A stretch of DNA of 64,000 nt from Ruminococcus sp. Zagget11. GTDB taxonomy: Bacteria; Bacillota; Clostridia; Oscillospirales; Ruminococcaceae. The notes beneath the pieces are model-generated. The model was not told where the DNA came from. It saw only the letters and a list, made by a program, of their open reading frames with translations, and did no database searches. Each line of letters starts with the position of its first letter. Position 1 is the first letter of the stretch. Shown one piece after another: positions 34,483 to 44,419 of this stretch. Made by a program: the position numbers and the translations under genes. The stretch spans positions 1-64,000 of the forward strand of contig MSHL01000042.1 of the NCBI GenBank assembly GCA_001941135.1, written 5' to 3'.

Positions 34483-35684
34483 TGAAGCTTGTACATACCT
34501 CTGATCTGCATTTGGGAATATACCTTTTCAGTCTTTCGCTTCTGCCGTTTCAGCAGAAGCTGGCAAGGGTTATTACCGACTGTGCCGAGAGTGAAAATGC
34601 CGACTGTATTATCATTTCCGGTGATGTATACAATACCAAGGACCCCTCGGGGGAAAGCGTAAAAGCATTTGACGGCTTTATAAAGGAGCTGTTTTCCGCA
34701 AAAAGACATATACCCGTGATTATTATATCGGGAAATCACGATTATGCCCCAAGGCTTTCCGTTCACTCATCACTGCTTGAAAGCTGCGGTCTGCATATAA
34801 GGGGCACTCTTTCGGACTATCTGCGCCCCGTTGAAATAGGCGATGCACAGATTTACTGCCTGCCCTTTTTCACGGTAAGCGAGGTAAAGGCAATTGCCGC
34901 AGCGGAAAATTCGGAGGATGAAATAAAAATCGAAAGCCAAACAGATGCATTCCGCTATTTAACCGATAGAATAAAGGAAAATTGGAATAATTCCAAAAAG
35001 CATATAATTGCCGCGCACTGCTTTGCCGTGGGCGGGATTACCTCCGACAGCGAAAAGGCGACAAAATCCGCTCTTTCCGCAAGGTTTGCGGGGGGCGCAC
35101 AGCTTACCGATGCCTCACTGTTTGCGGATTTTGACTATGCGGCACTGGGTCATCTCCACAGCGCACAGACCATAGACAGCGGCGGAAAGGCTGTGGTGCG
35201 ATACAGCGGCACACCCCTGCCCTACTCCTTTTCCGAGGGAAATGAGTACAGTAACGGATTTCCCCCGAAAATCCGTGAAAAAAGCCTGTCCGTCTTTGAC
35301 ACCGATACACGGGTGCTAAAGGCAGTTCCCGTAGAAAATATTCTTTCGCTGAAAACCGTATCGGGCAGCCTTGAGGAAATAACCGCTATGGCGGCCGATA
35401 CGCGGGAAAACGAATATGTACGGCTTATTTTTACCGACAGAGCCACCGCAGCGGGTCTGTCGGACACCATAAGCTCCCTCTACCCAAACAAACTGGTAGC
35501 AGATTGCCGTCCCCAAAGCTTAGGCGGCGCAAGGGACAGCGTGACCGCAGAACAGGTAAAGGGTATGTCCGCCGAGGAGCTGGCGGAAAGATTTATCACG
35601 GAATATCATAAACGGGAATTTACCGATGAAATGAGGAAGTGGATTTCCGACGCAGTGACAGCCAACGAAAGGGATGACCGATAG
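34482..35684 (+). CDS. sbcD: Exonuclease subunit SbcD
   Basis: Mre11-like nuclease of the SbcCD complex, which opens hairpins and processes double-strand ends. The 400-aa product has the calcineurin-fold motifs TSDLHLG, IISGDVYN, ISGNHD, IIAAHCF and ALGHLH, ending in a capping domain. Its start ATG overlaps the mutL stop. Unusually, its partner sbcC is not next but separated by a diguanylate cyclase gene. Confidence 0.95.
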   Translation: MKLVHTSDLHLGIYLFSLSLLPFQQKLARVITDCAESENADCIIISGDVYNTKDPSGESVKAFDGFIKELFSAKRHIPVIIISGNHDYAPRLSVHSSLLESCGLHIRGTLSDYLRPVEIGDAQIYCLPFFTVSEVKAIAAAENSEDEIKIESQTDAFRYLTDRIKENWNNSKKHIIAAHCFAVGGITSDSEKATKSALSARFAGGAQLTDASLFADFDYAALGHLHSAQTIDSGGKAVVRYSGTPLPYSFSEGNEYSNGFPPKIREKSLSVFDTDTRVLKAVPVENILSLKTVSGSLEEITAMAADTRENEYVRLIFTDRATAAGLSDTISSLYPNKLVADCRPQSLGGARDSVTAEQVKGMSAEELAERFITEYHKREFTDEMRKWISDAVTANERDDR

Positions 35685-37352
35685 ATGAAAGCAAAAACAA
35701 ATAAAGATAATTCCGGCATTTATTTTATGTTCTATATTTTTGCGGCAGTTCTCACCTTGGCAATATTTTTTATCGGCATTATTTTTGGATATTCTCCCCA
35801 ATTTGGAACGGACAGTGAGCTTTATTCCTACGGGGATAGGTGGTACACGGATGAGGAAATGACGGAGGAAGCCGACCTTAAGCACCCGAATTTGGTGCAA
35901 TACACCGAAGCCTGCTTTTATTCGGCAGTCCCCGATACCGTTAAGAGCGGGGATAATCTATGGTTTAAGGTGAAAAACTGTTTCATATCCGTTGATGTGA
36001 ACGGCGTGACTATGGCAGAAATATCCAAAAGCGATTTTCCCAACGAAAAATCTCCCGGTACCGCATGGATTTCTGTACCCCTTGACTCGTCCGATATCGG
36101 AAAAACCATGACAATACGCCTTACCACCTATTACAATGACAGCAGTGCCTGCATTGATAACGTATACATAGGATCAGGCATATCCTCCTTTCAGACCGCT
36201 TTAAAAGGGCGCCTTGCGGGCTCTGTCACCTGTATTTTGCTGATATTTGTGGGATTTATGCTTGTTGTGTCCTATTTCATACTCTCATTTTATGTCAAGG
36301 ATATTCCCAAGCAGCTGCTTTACTTAGGTTGCTTTTCATTTATGACTGCGCTGTGGTCTTTCTCGGAGCTAAAGGTTTTTCAGCTTTTCACCGACAAAAC
36401 CCCCGCTCTCCATACCCTTTCATGTATGTCCCTTATGCTTATTGCAATGCCGCTGTTTATGATATACAAAAATGAGCTTGACAAGCAAAATAAAGCAATA
36501 ATCCCCCTAATATCCTTTGTCACTATCCTGAATTTTGCCGTCTGTACAATACTTCACTTTACAGGACTGTATGATTTCCACGAAGCCCTTACCTGCACAC
36601 ATATTGCAATCGGAATAGGTGCTGTGGGAATAGTTTACGCAAACTATCTGCTCTGCTTTAAGGCGGAGAAAAAATCGCGGGCGGATATTCTTGCCGCCTG
36701 CGGAATGGTTTCCATAGCTATTGCCGCGGTAGTTGACATTGTCAGATACAGGCAGGGCGGCATTGACGATTCATCGCTGTTCACCCGAATTGCCCTGCTG
36801 TTTTATGTAATAACCCTTGGTATACGCAGCCTTGGTTATGTAATCAAGCTGGTGACAAAGGGACTAAAAACCGACATTATTTCAAGGCTGGCGTATGAGG
36901 ACGGTCTGACGGGACTGGGCAACCGAACGGCTTACAAGGAAAGGCTTGCGGAAATTTCATCGGCTGCGCAGCCCTTTACCGTATTTGTATTTGATATCAA
37001 CAATCTCAAAGCGGTAAACGACAATCTGGGTCACACCCATGGCGATGAGCTTATCATTTTAGGCGCAAAGGCTATTTCCGATACCTTCGGGAATATTGGT
37101 AAATGCTACCGTATAGGCGGCGATGAGTTTATCTGTCTTATCACGGATAAATGTGATCCCGCCGCTCTCTCGGAAAAATTCTGTGAAAGCATAGCCTGCG
37201 AAAATGAAACCCTTGAGGAGTTTACGCTCTCTGTAGCATACGGATTCTCCGTATACAACGGAACAGGAAGCGCCGACAGCGCCGTAAGCAGCGCCGATAA
37301 GCGTATGTATGAAAAGAAAAAGGAATTAAAGGAAAATCCTTGCAACGCATAA
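35685..37352 (+). CDS. Membrane diguanylate cyclase (7TM-type sensor, GGDEF)
   Basis: Predicted to make cyclic di-GMP in response to an external or membrane signal. The 555-aa protein has an N-terminal membrane segment (about 12-35), an extracellular beta-rich domain (about 40-175), a cluster of seven membrane segments (about 185-400) as in 7TMR-DISM receptors, then a GGDEF domain with LTGLGNRTAY, VFDINNLKAVNDNLGH and an intact GGDEF near residue 478. The inhibitory RxxD site just before it is absent. The ATG follows the sbcD stop directly, so it sits inside the sbcDC pair on the same transcript. Confidence 0.9.
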   Translation: MKAKTNKDNSGIYFMFYIFAAVLTLAIFFIGIIFGYSPQFGTDSELYSYGDRWYTDEEMTEEADLKHPNLVQYTEACFYSAVPDTVKSGDNLWFKVKNCFISVDVNGVTMAEISKSDFPNEKSPGTAWISVPLDSSDIGKTMTIRLTTYYNDSSACIDNVYIGSGISSFQTALKGRLAGSVTCILLIFVGFMLVVSYFILSFYVKDIPKQLLYLGCFSFMTALWSFSELKVFQLFTDKTPALHTLSCMSLMLIAMPLFMIYKNELDKQNKAIIPLISFVTILNFAVCTILHFTGLYDFHEALTCTHIAIGIGAVGIVYANYLLCFKAEKKSRADILAACGMVSIAIAAVVDIVRYRQGGIDDSSLFTRIALLFYVITLGIRSLGYVIKLVTKGLKTDIISRLAYEDGLTGLGNRTAYKERLAEISSAAQPFTVFVFDINNLKAVNDNLGHTHGDELIILGAKAISDTFGNIGKCYRIGGDEFICLITDKCDPAALSEKFCESIACENETLEEFTLSVAYGFSVYNGTGSADSAVSSADKRMYEKKKELKENPCNA

Positions 37353-37376
37353 TACCCAAAGGGGAGGTTTACCCAA

Positions 37377-40300
37377 TTGACGCCGATTATACTTGAATTT
37401 CAGTGGATAGGCTCTTATCTTCAAAAAACGGTGCTTAACTTTGCCGATATCAACGAAAATGTTTTCCTTATAAGCGGCAAAACAGGTTCGGGCAAAACCA
37501 CCATACTTGACGCTATGGTCTACGCTCTTTACGGTGAAAGCAGCGGCGGAGAAAGAGATGTTCCCGTGTCCCGCTTTCTCAGCGACAAAAAGGAAATACC
37601 CTATGTAAGCTTCACCTTTGATATAGGCGGAGCGCGCTATAGGTTTACCAGAAGATACATAAAAAGTGCCGCAGGCTATACCCCCCAAGGGGAAGCCCTC
37701 AAGCTGGTTCGGACGGACAGCGGCGAAATCTGGGAACCGTATATTAACAGCACAAGAAGTAAGGATCTTACCGCAGCCGCAGAAAAGCTTATCGGTCTGA
37801 CAGCCGAGCAATTCAGACAGGTTGTCATTCTCCCACAGGGAAAATGCGAACGGCTTCTAACCGCTAAAAGCAAGGACAAGGAGGCTGTATTAAGCACTCT
37901 TTTCAGTGCGGATATATACAACGCCATCACGGATAACCTATCCTCACAGGCTGCGGATATGCGCCGAAGAACGGAGGATATTAAAAAAAGCTGTGAAACC
38001 ATGCTTGCGGCATTCGATTTTGGCAGTGCTGATGATGCCAAGGCCACACTTGATAAAAGCCGCGAAAGCTATACTATCCTTGAAAAAAAGCTTGCGGAAA
38101 GTAAAGCCGCCAAGGAGAATGCCGACAAAAGGCGCAGCGACGGAGCGCTTGCCGCAAAGCGCTTTGAAGCGCTGGATTTGGCGGAAAGCAATCTGAAATC
38201 CCTTGAAAATCGCCTTGATGCCCACAAAACAGCGGGAGAACGCATAAAACGTCTTGAAACGGAACTATCCGTGCTTTCCGACTATAACCAATGTGTCAGA
38301 GCCGATAACGAATATAACCGCAGAAAATTTGTAGCCGATGCTGCCGATGCTTCCTTGAAAAAGGCTGCTTTTCGCGTGGATAAAATCACCGAACGCCTTG
38401 AAGTCCATAAGACTGCGGAGCAGGATAACGAAAAGCTCGCCGCTGAAACGGTTCGGCTGGAGGGACTGCGTGAAGCATATATCTGTGCGGTTGACAGCGA
38501 AAAGGCTGTCAAGGCTCTTTCCGAAAAGGGTCAAGGTGTACGGAAAAAGCACGACAATGCCAAAAAGCAATATGACGATATAGCCGAGAAAATAGCGCAG
38601 CTTTCCCAAAAGAAATCGAAAACAGAAAAAGCCGCCGCGGAAGTGGCGCAGCTTGCGGAGAAATATTATTTTCTCAACGGAGAGAGGAAAAACTACCGTG
38701 AACAGCTGCGCCTTGAAACGGATATTTCACGGAAAAAGGCAAAGACAGATAAGCTTGCCGAAGATATCGGTATGATGAAAGCCAAGGAGCAGGCTCTTTC
38801 CGAGGAGAACACGGCTCTGCACATCCGCTTCACCGCGGAAATCTCCGCACAATTGGCGGCAAGCCTGCACAAGGGCGACTGCTGTCCCGTATGCGGCAGC
38901 CTTATAACCGAGGAATGCAGCCATTTCACCGAAAATGAGGGCCTTATAAACGAAAGTGAAATTGAGCGCTCCGATAAACAGCTTAGCGATTTAAGAAGAG
39001 ATATATCCGCTCTCACCGCCGAATATGATGCGGCAATGGGCATTCTGGACGAGCTTGGCAGACAGGCGGAAAGCATAAAGACCTCCCTTGCCATATCAGG
39101 CTACAGCGAAAACCTTTTCACCGAAACAGAAAAGGCATACCGAGGCGCAATGGAAAAAAGCGATTTGCTTAAATCACTAAAGGATGAAATTTCCGAAGCC
39201 ACACTCCAAGCGGAGAAAGCCGAAAAAAGCCTTCGCGAATATCACGAGGAGCTTACCGCTCTGCGGGAGGATTATATAGCCGCAAACGGCGAGCTTAGCG
39301 CCTTGAAAAAGCGTCTTGATCCGAATATACCGAATATCTCCGCCTTAGAGGAAAGGATAAGGGACTATTCCGCACAGGTTAAGGGCTATAGGGACGAGGA
39401 TAAGGCTCTGTCACAGGAAAATATGACCGCCGTTTCCGAATACAGCCGTGCAAAATCGGATTACGACAACGCAAAGGCCGAGGAGAAAAAATCCTCGGAG
39501 GATTTTGATGCGATTAAAGCCCCGCTGAACATCAGGCTTTCGGAGAACGGTCTGCCCGAATACGGCGAATTTGCCCCCGATAAGGACGGTATCGCCTCCT
39601 TGGAGCGGCTGAAAGCAGAATACGGCGACTTTGAAAACCGCCTATCCTCTGCCCGTGATGCCTATAAAACAATTTCCGAGGAGCTTAAAGATGCTGACCG
39701 TCCGAATATGGAAGCTTTGGAGAAGCAATATACCGAGGCAGACAGCCTTCGCACCGAAACGGAAAAGGCGCTTACACTGATTTCCTCACAGATTGAAAAG
39801 CTGAAATCATTGATAGAAAGGTACACAGCGCTTTCGGAAAAATACTCCGAACAGTCCGCTGTCTGCGAAAGACGAGAGGAATTTGCCAAGCTGATGAAGG
39901 GCGCAAAGGACGTATCCTTTACGCGCTATGTTTTGGGAATTTTCTTAGACATGGTGACCGATGAGGCTAACCGTATGCTTGCGGAGAAAATGGGCGGGAG
40001 ATTTAGGATATCCCGCTGCGGCGAGGAAACCGCACAGCGCGGCGTAAAGACCTCAAGCGGAAGCAAGGGACTGGATTTTGCGGCGGAAAACTTCCTTTCC
40101 GATGATAAATCCGCCATGTTTGATGTAAGGCAGCTTTCGGGCGGTGAAAAGTTTCAGATTTCTCTCGTGCTGGCAGTGGCTCTTTCAAGAACAATGCAGA
40201 TGCATTTCGGCGCAGCGTCCATAGACTCCATGTTCATTGACGAGGGCTTCGGCTCTCTTGACAGCGATGCGCTTAACGAAGCCGTGGAGGTTGTAAACGA

Positions 40301-40412
40301 CATTTGCGGCAGCAGACTTGTGGGAATAATTTCCCATGTGGAGGAGCTTAAAAGCCACATAAACTGCGTTATACATATAGAAAAAACCGCTCATGGCAGC
40401 AGTATAGAATAG
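37377..40412 (+). CDS. sbcC: Exonuclease subunit SbcC
   Basis: Rad50-like SMC ATPase partner of SbcD. It starts at TTG with a strong GGGGAGG 8 bases upstream. The 1011-aa protein has Walker A GKTGSGKTTILDAM near 33, the Q-loop QFRQVVILPQGKC, two long coiled coils, a CPVC zinc hook near 502, the ABC signature LSGGEKFQISLVLAVALS and Walker B DSMFIDEGFGSLD near the C-terminus. The hook and coil lengths are normal. Confidence 0.96.
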   Translation: MTPIILEFQWIGSYLQKTVLNFADINENVFLISGKTGSGKTTILDAMVYALYGESSGGERDVPVSRFLSDKKEIPYVSFTFDIGGARYRFTRRYIKSAAGYTPQGEALKLVRTDSGEIWEPYINSTRSKDLTAAAEKLIGLTAEQFRQVVILPQGKCERLLTAKSKDKEAVLSTLFSADIYNAITDNLSSQAADMRRRTEDIKKSCETMLAAFDFGSADDAKATLDKSRESYTILEKKLAESKAAKENADKRRSDGALAAKRFEALDLAESNLKSLENRLDAHKTAGERIKRLETELSVLSDYNQCVRADNEYNRRKFVADAADASLKKAAFRVDKITERLEVHKTAEQDNEKLAAETVRLEGLREAYICAVDSEKAVKALSEKGQGVRKKHDNAKKQYDDIAEKIAQLSQKKSKTEKAAAEVAQLAEKYYFLNGERKNYREQLRLETDISRKKAKTDKLAEDIGMMKAKEQALSEENTALHIRFTAEISAQLAASLHKGDCCPVCGSLITEECSHFTENEGLINESEIERSDKQLSDLRRDISALTAEYDAAMGILDELGRQAESIKTSLAISGYSENLFTETEKAYRGAMEKSDLLKSLKDEISEATLQAEKAEKSLREYHEELTALREDYIAANGELSALKKRLDPNIPNISALEERIRDYSAQVKGYRDEDKALSQENMTAVSEYSRAKSDYDNAKAEEKKSSEDFDAIKAPLNIRLSENGLPEYGEFAPDKDGIASLERLKAEYGDFENRLSSARDAYKTISEELKDADRPNMEALEKQYTEADSLRTETEKALTLISSQIEKLKSLIERYTALSEKYSEQSAVCERREEFAKLMKGAKDVSFTRYVLGIFLDMVTDEANRMLAEKMGGRFRISRCGEETAQRGVKTSSGSKGLDFAAENFLSDDKSAMFDVRQLSGGEKFQISLVLAVALSRTMQMHFGAASIDSMFIDEGFGSLDSDALNEAVEVVNDICGSRLVGIISHVEELKSHINCVIHIEKTAHGSSIE

Positions 40413-40432
40413 GATTATACGAAAGGCTTTAA

Positions 40433-41401
40433 ATGGAAAATACAAATAAAATTCCCCTTTTGGTGATCTGCGGCCCCACAGCCTCGGGAAAAACCGCCGT
40501 GGGAGCAGAGCTTGCCCTGCAGCTTGGCGGAGAGATTGTTTCCGCAGACTCCATGCAGATATACAAAGAACCCGCCATTGCCACCGCGAAGCCGACTGCG
40601 GAGGAAATGCGGGGCGTACCTCATCACATGATAGGCTTTCTCAGCCCCGAGCAGGATTTTTCTGTGGCGGAATATGTGGAAATGGCGAGCGGACACATTG
40701 CCGATATCCACAGCCGCGGTCTTTTGCCGATTGTTGTGGGAGGTACGGGACTGTATATAAACTCCCTTATCGACAATATAGATTTCGGATATGCCGTTTC
40801 CGATCCCGCTCTGCGGCAAAGGCTTGAGGACGATGTAAAAAGCATCGGAGCGGAAGCTATGCACAAGCGCCTTTCGGAGCTTGACCCAAAGGCAGCCGAA
40901 AGGATTCACCCGAATAATACCGTTAGGGTTATACGGGCAATAGAAATGTGTATGCTTTCCGGAAGAACTGCCGAGGAAAATATGGCGCTCAGCCGAAAAA
41001 ACGAATCCCCTTACGATGTCTGTATGATAGGTCTTACCTGCTTTGACAGGAGTATTCTCTATGACAGGATAAACCGCCGTGTGGACGAAATGATCGGAAT
41101 GGGGCTTGTGGAAGAGGCAAGGGGGATTTATGAAAAATACCGATTAAAGACTGCCTCCAACGCTATCGGATATAAGGAGCTTATACCTTATTTCGATAAT
41201 CAGTGTACTCTTGAAGATGCAATTGAGAAAATTAAGCGTGAAACACGGCGATATGCCAAAAGACAGCTCACATGGTTTCGTCGAGATGCACGAATTTCAT
41301 GGATTGATACCGCAAATTCTGAACAATTTGACGGAATTATAAATATGTGCAAGTTTAATATAGCCAAATCGAAAATTATGTGTTATAATATAAAAGAGTA
41401 G
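40433..41401 (+). CDS. miaA: tRNA dimethylallyltransferase
   Basis: Adds the isopentenyl group to A37 of tRNAs reading UNN codons. The 322-aa protein has the P-loop ICGPTASGKTAVGAELA, SADSMQIYKE, GVPHHMIGFL, VVGGTGLYINSL and the C-terminal RYAKRQLTWFRRDARISWI. It sits directly before hfq, a neighbour pair conserved in many bacteria. Confidence 0.97.
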   Translation: MENTNKIPLLVICGPTASGKTAVGAELALQLGGEIVSADSMQIYKEPAIATAKPTAEEMRGVPHHMIGFLSPEQDFSVAEYVEMASGHIADIHSRGLLPIVVGGTGLYINSLIDNIDFGYAVSDPALRQRLEDDVKSIGAEAMHKRLSELDPKAAERIHPNNTVRVIRAIEMCMLSGRTAEENMALSRKNESPYDVCMIGLTCFDRSILYDRINRRVDEMIGMGLVEEARGIYEKYRLKTASNAIGYKELIPYFDNQCTLEDAIEKIKRETRRYAKRQLTWFRRDARISWIDTANSEQFDGIINMCKFNIAKSKIMCYNIKE

Positions 41402-41437
41402 CATGGCACAGCTGTTTCTTTACGGACACCGCCATGC
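41401..41437 (+). repeat. Inverted repeat between miaA and hfq
   Basis: GCATGGC (41401-41407) and GCCATGC (41431-41437) form a 7-bp hairpin with a 23-nt loop immediately after the miaA stop. No U-tract follows, so it is not a terminator; it could mark an mRNA processing or regulatory site in the 110-bp hfq leader. Confidence 0.35.
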
Positions 41438-41511
41438 CCTTAGGATAAACCATAACGAACCTATCAGATTTATATACTGTGGTTTTACATTGCCAAGAAA
41501 GGAACATAAAT

Positions 41512-41748
41512 ATGAATAAAGCTTTAAATCTTCAGGATGTCTTTTTAAATCAGGCAAGAAAGGACAGAATCCCCATTACCTGCATACTCACCAACGGATT
41601 TCAGTTCAAGGGTCTTATCAAGGGCTTTGACAGCTACTCCGTTATAATTGAAACCGAGGGAAAGCAGGAGCTTGTTTTCAAGCACGCTATCTCCACAATT
41701 ATCCCCGCAAGACCGGTTTCAATACTTGATACCGAGGAAAATGACTGA
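41512..41748 (+). CDS. hfq: RNA chaperone Hfq
   Basis: Sm-like hexameric RNA-binding protein. Start at the ATG giving [14 protein letters not shown] (78 aa), preceded by AAAGGA; the track ORF begins 11 codons too early. Sm1 is seen in [28 protein letters not shown], and the Sm2 uridine-binding motif in [10 protein letters not shown]. Length and composition match Firmicutes Hfq. Confidence 0.96.
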   Translation: MNKALNLQDVFLNQARKDRIPITCILTNGFQFKGLIKGFDSYSVIIETEGKQELVFKHAISTIIPARPVSILDTEEND

Positions 41749-41766
41749 CCTTTACGGGCGGTGTAA

Positions 41767-43188
41767 TTGAAAATGAATGACCGTTTAATGAAATTGGTCA
41801 TAGCTCTTGTTGCCGTGGGTTTGTTCATTATAATAGCTTATCAGGCTTATGCCGGCGTTACCGATGAGTATAAGACCGAAACCGCTGTTATATATTCGTC
41901 CGCCGATGCCGTTTCGTTCAGAGGCGTTTACATACGCAACGAATCCGTAATAAACCAATATGTCAACGGAATGCTCTACTTTGAGGTTTCGGACGGAAGT
42001 AAGGTTGGCAACGGCTCTGCGGTTGCAAGGGTTTATGACAGCGAGGATGAGATCAATACCATTCAGCGCATAAGTGAGGTTGAAGATGAAATTGATCTGC
42101 TTGAAGCTGCACAAAATCCCGGTACCACCTCCACTGCACAGCCGGAATTTATTTCAAACCTTATAAGCGAGGACTATCAGACACTCGCTACCTCACTTGC
42201 CAAGGCGGATGTGTCCAATATAGGAGATCAGCGGGATAATCTGCTGACGCTTATGTCCATATACCAAATATCCATAGGCAAGGAAACCAATTACAACACC
42301 CGCATAAACAGCCTGTATAATGAGCTGTCCTCACTGCTAAGCCTTAATGTAACCGAAAAAAGCACAGTTCTCTCCCCCGATTCGGGATACTTTGTAAGCT
42401 ATACCGATGGGTATGAAAGCATACTCAGCATTGATACAACCGACGATTTGACCGCCGATGAAATCAAAACTATTACAAGCGGGCAGGGTGCCAATGAAAT
42501 AAAGGACACGGAAATCGGCAAGCTTATCAAGGGCTACAACTGGAAAATTGCCGGAGTAATAGATAACTCCGCTCATGTTTACAATGCCGGAGATACCGTT
42601 ACATTAAGCTTTACGTCCACCCCCGATGTGGTAAACGCCGTTATTGAACGGCTCGACGCCACAGAGTCCGAGGATGAATCGGTGACTGTACTGCGCTGCG
42701 AGGAAATGACCTACGACTTAGTGCAGAAGCGTGTGGAAAGAGTTGAAATGACCCTTAACGACTTTGAGGGTATACGGGTTTCGCGGGATGCCATACGTTT
42801 TGACAAGGATAATAACATGGGCGTCTATGTCCTTTGGGGACAAAGAGTGCTGTTCAAGAAGCTGGACGTTATATTTGAAAGCGATGATTACCTGCTTTCA
42901 AGGATAACCTCCGACAGCGACTATGTTGCTGTTTATGATGAAATAATACTTGACGGTGTCAATACCGCCGACTATATGTCAAATCTGGACGATGAAGGTC
43001 TTGATGAAACCGAGGATGAGGAGTATGAAATTATCCGATATACCTTGGAGGATATCAAGGACGAGGAGGACACTGCACAGGAAAACGATGCGTCGGACGA
43101 TAATACCGTGTCGGAGTCGGATGACGAAAGCGCGAATACCGAAAGCAGCGAAAATTCCTCCGGCGGGGAGGTAATTAACTTTGAATAA
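41767..43188 (+). CDS. HlyD-like membrane-anchored adaptor protein
   Basis: The 473-aa protein starts at TTG or at the ATG two codons later. It has a short cytoplasmic N-terminus, one membrane segment (LVIALVAVGLFIIIAYQAYA), then a barrel-sandwich region with a coiled-coil insert (YFEVSDGSKVGNGSAVARVYD, then VEDEIDLLEAAQN), as in HlyD-family adaptors, and a very acidic C-terminal tail of about 75 residues. There is no exporter gene next to it. It lies between hfq and the ylmE-sepF division genes and overlaps ylmE by 8 bp, suggesting a role at the envelope or septum; that is only inference. Confidence 0.75.
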   Translation: MKMNDRLMKLVIALVAVGLFIIIAYQAYAGVTDEYKTETAVIYSSADAVSFRGVYIRNESVINQYVNGMLYFEVSDGSKVGNGSAVARVYDSEDEINTIQRISEVEDEIDLLEAAQNPGTTSTAQPEFISNLISEDYQTLATSLAKADVSNIGDQRDNLLTLMSIYQISIGKETNYNTRINSLYNELSSLLSLNVTEKSTVLSPDSGYFVSYTDGYESILSIDTTDDLTADEIKTITSGQGANEIKDTEIGKLIKGYNWKIAGVIDNSAHVYNAGDTVTLSFTSTPDVVNAVIERLDATESEDESVTVLRCEEMTYDLVQKRVERVEMTLNDFEGIRVSRDAIRFDKDNNMGVYVLWGQRVLFKKLDVIFESDDYLLSRITSDSDYVAVYDEIILDGVNTADYMSNLDDEGLDETEDEEYEIIRYTLEDIKDEEDTAQENDASDDNTVSESDDESANTESSENSSGGEVINFE

Positions 43189-43879
43189 TGACAGCCGCTG
43201 CGATATGATTGCCGAAAACATTAAGGTAATCCTCCATAACGTGGCTGAAGCTAAGGCAAGCTGCGGCCGTGAGAGTGATGATATAAAAATTATGGCGGTA
43301 TCGAAAACTGTCCCGCCGGAATACGTCAACTTTGCGGTTTCCAAAGGATTTAGCCTTATCGGCGAGAACCGAGTTCAGGAATTTTTACAAAAGAAAGAAT
43401 ATTATGTAAACAATGCTGAAATTCAGTTCATTGGGCACTTGCAATCCAACAAAATAAAGTATATTATAGATAGTGTATCGATGATACAGTCCGTGGACAG
43501 CGTTTCCCTTGCCAAGGAAATTGGCAGACAGGCGCTGAAAAACGGAAAATGTATGGATATACTCTGCGAGGTAAATATCGGAGGAGAGAACAGCAAAAGC
43601 GGTTTTTCTCCCGACAGCCTGGCGGATGCCGTGTATGAGCTTGCACAGACTGACGGTATAAAGGTGAGGGGATTTATGACAATCCCCCCGAAATCCGACA
43701 GTCCCATCTATTTGGAAAAAATGCAGCGGCTATACATGGATATAAAAGCGGCAAAAATCGATAATACGGATATATCCGTGCTTTCAATGGGTATGTCGGG
43801 TGATTATGTCGATGCGGTCAAATACGGCAGCACAATGGTGCGAATCGGCACAGGACTTTTTGGCGCAAGGCAAAAATAA
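43181..43879 (+). CDS. ylmE: YggS/YlmE family PLP homeostasis protein
   Basis: Single-domain alanine-racemase-like barrel that binds PLP but has no known enzyme activity, balancing vitamin B6 and amino-acid pools. TTG start with GGGGAGG 9 bases upstream; 232 aa. The PLP lysine lies in IMAVSKTVPPEYV, followed by LIGENRVQEF, FIGHLQSNK, VNIGGENSKSGF and the phosphate-binding LSMGMSGDYVDAV. It is next to sepF, the usual Gram-positive order. Confidence 0.95.
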   Translation: MNNDSRCDMIAENIKVILHNVAEAKASCGRESDDIKIMAVSKTVPPEYVNFAVSKGFSLIGENRVQEFLQKKEYYVNNAEIQFIGHLQSNKIKYIIDSVSMIQSVDSVSLAKEIGRQALKNGKCMDILCEVNIGGENSKSGFSPDSLADAVYELAQTDGIKVRGFMTIPPKSDSPIYLEKMQRLYMDIKAAKIDNTDISVLSMGMSGDYVDAVKYGSTMVRIGTGLFGARQK

Positions 43880-43940
43880 CAGAATAACAGAATTTGGCGA
43901 CAGCTCGCCTGAATAAAAAACGAAAGGGAGAAAAAATAAA

Positions 43941-44405
43941 ATGGGTTTTTTGGATAGCGTTAAGGATGCATTGGGATTCGGTGACGACTACGGTTCGGAC
44001 GAATACGATTCCCAGGAGTATGGACAGAATAATCAGTCGCAGGGCAGAGATTATCGCCAGGACAGCTACGACGATGGGGGCTATGGAAACAATAAGCCCA
44101 ACAGAGTGATGAATATAACCGCAACAGCACAGCTGCAGGTTATATTGGTAAAGCCCAGCAAGTTCCAAGAAACAAAGGAAATCGCCGATCACCTTAACAA
44201 CAAGAAAACGGTTGTCCTTAACCTTGAGGTTACCACACCCGATATTACCAGGAGAATTATCGATTTTCTTGGCGGTGTGGCTTACGCAAACGGAGGCAGC
44301 ATAAAGCCTGTTGCCCACAATACCTTTATAATTACCCCCTACAACGTGGGATTTCAGGGTGATGAGCTTTCCGCCGAGCTTGAAAACAACGGCGTTCAGC
44401 TTTAA
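43941..44405 (+). CDS. sepF: Cell division protein SepF
   Basis: FtsZ-associated septum protein. The 154-aa product begins MGFLDSVKDALGFGDDYG, an amphipathic membrane-targeting helix, followed by an acidic Gln/Asp/Gly-rich linker, then the SepF core (VILVKPSKFQETKEIADHL, VVLNLE, RRIIDFLGGVAYA). GAAAGGGAG precedes the ATG. Adjacent ylmE, ylmH and divIVA place it in the conserved division cluster. Confidence 0.95.
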   Translation: MGFLDSVKDALGFGDDYGSDEYDSQEYGQNNQSQGRDYRQDSYDDGGYGNNKPNRVMNITATAQLQVILVKPSKFQETKEIADHLNNKKTVVLNLEVTTPDITRRIIDFLGGVAYANGGSIKPVAHNTFIITPYNVGFQGDELSAELENNGVQL

Positions 44406-44419
44406 CAGCCTTTCGGATT

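Noticed and set aside
41479-41511. Upstream extension of hfq in the ORF track
   Set aside because: Hfq starts at MNKALN with AAAGGA just before it; the extension has no support.
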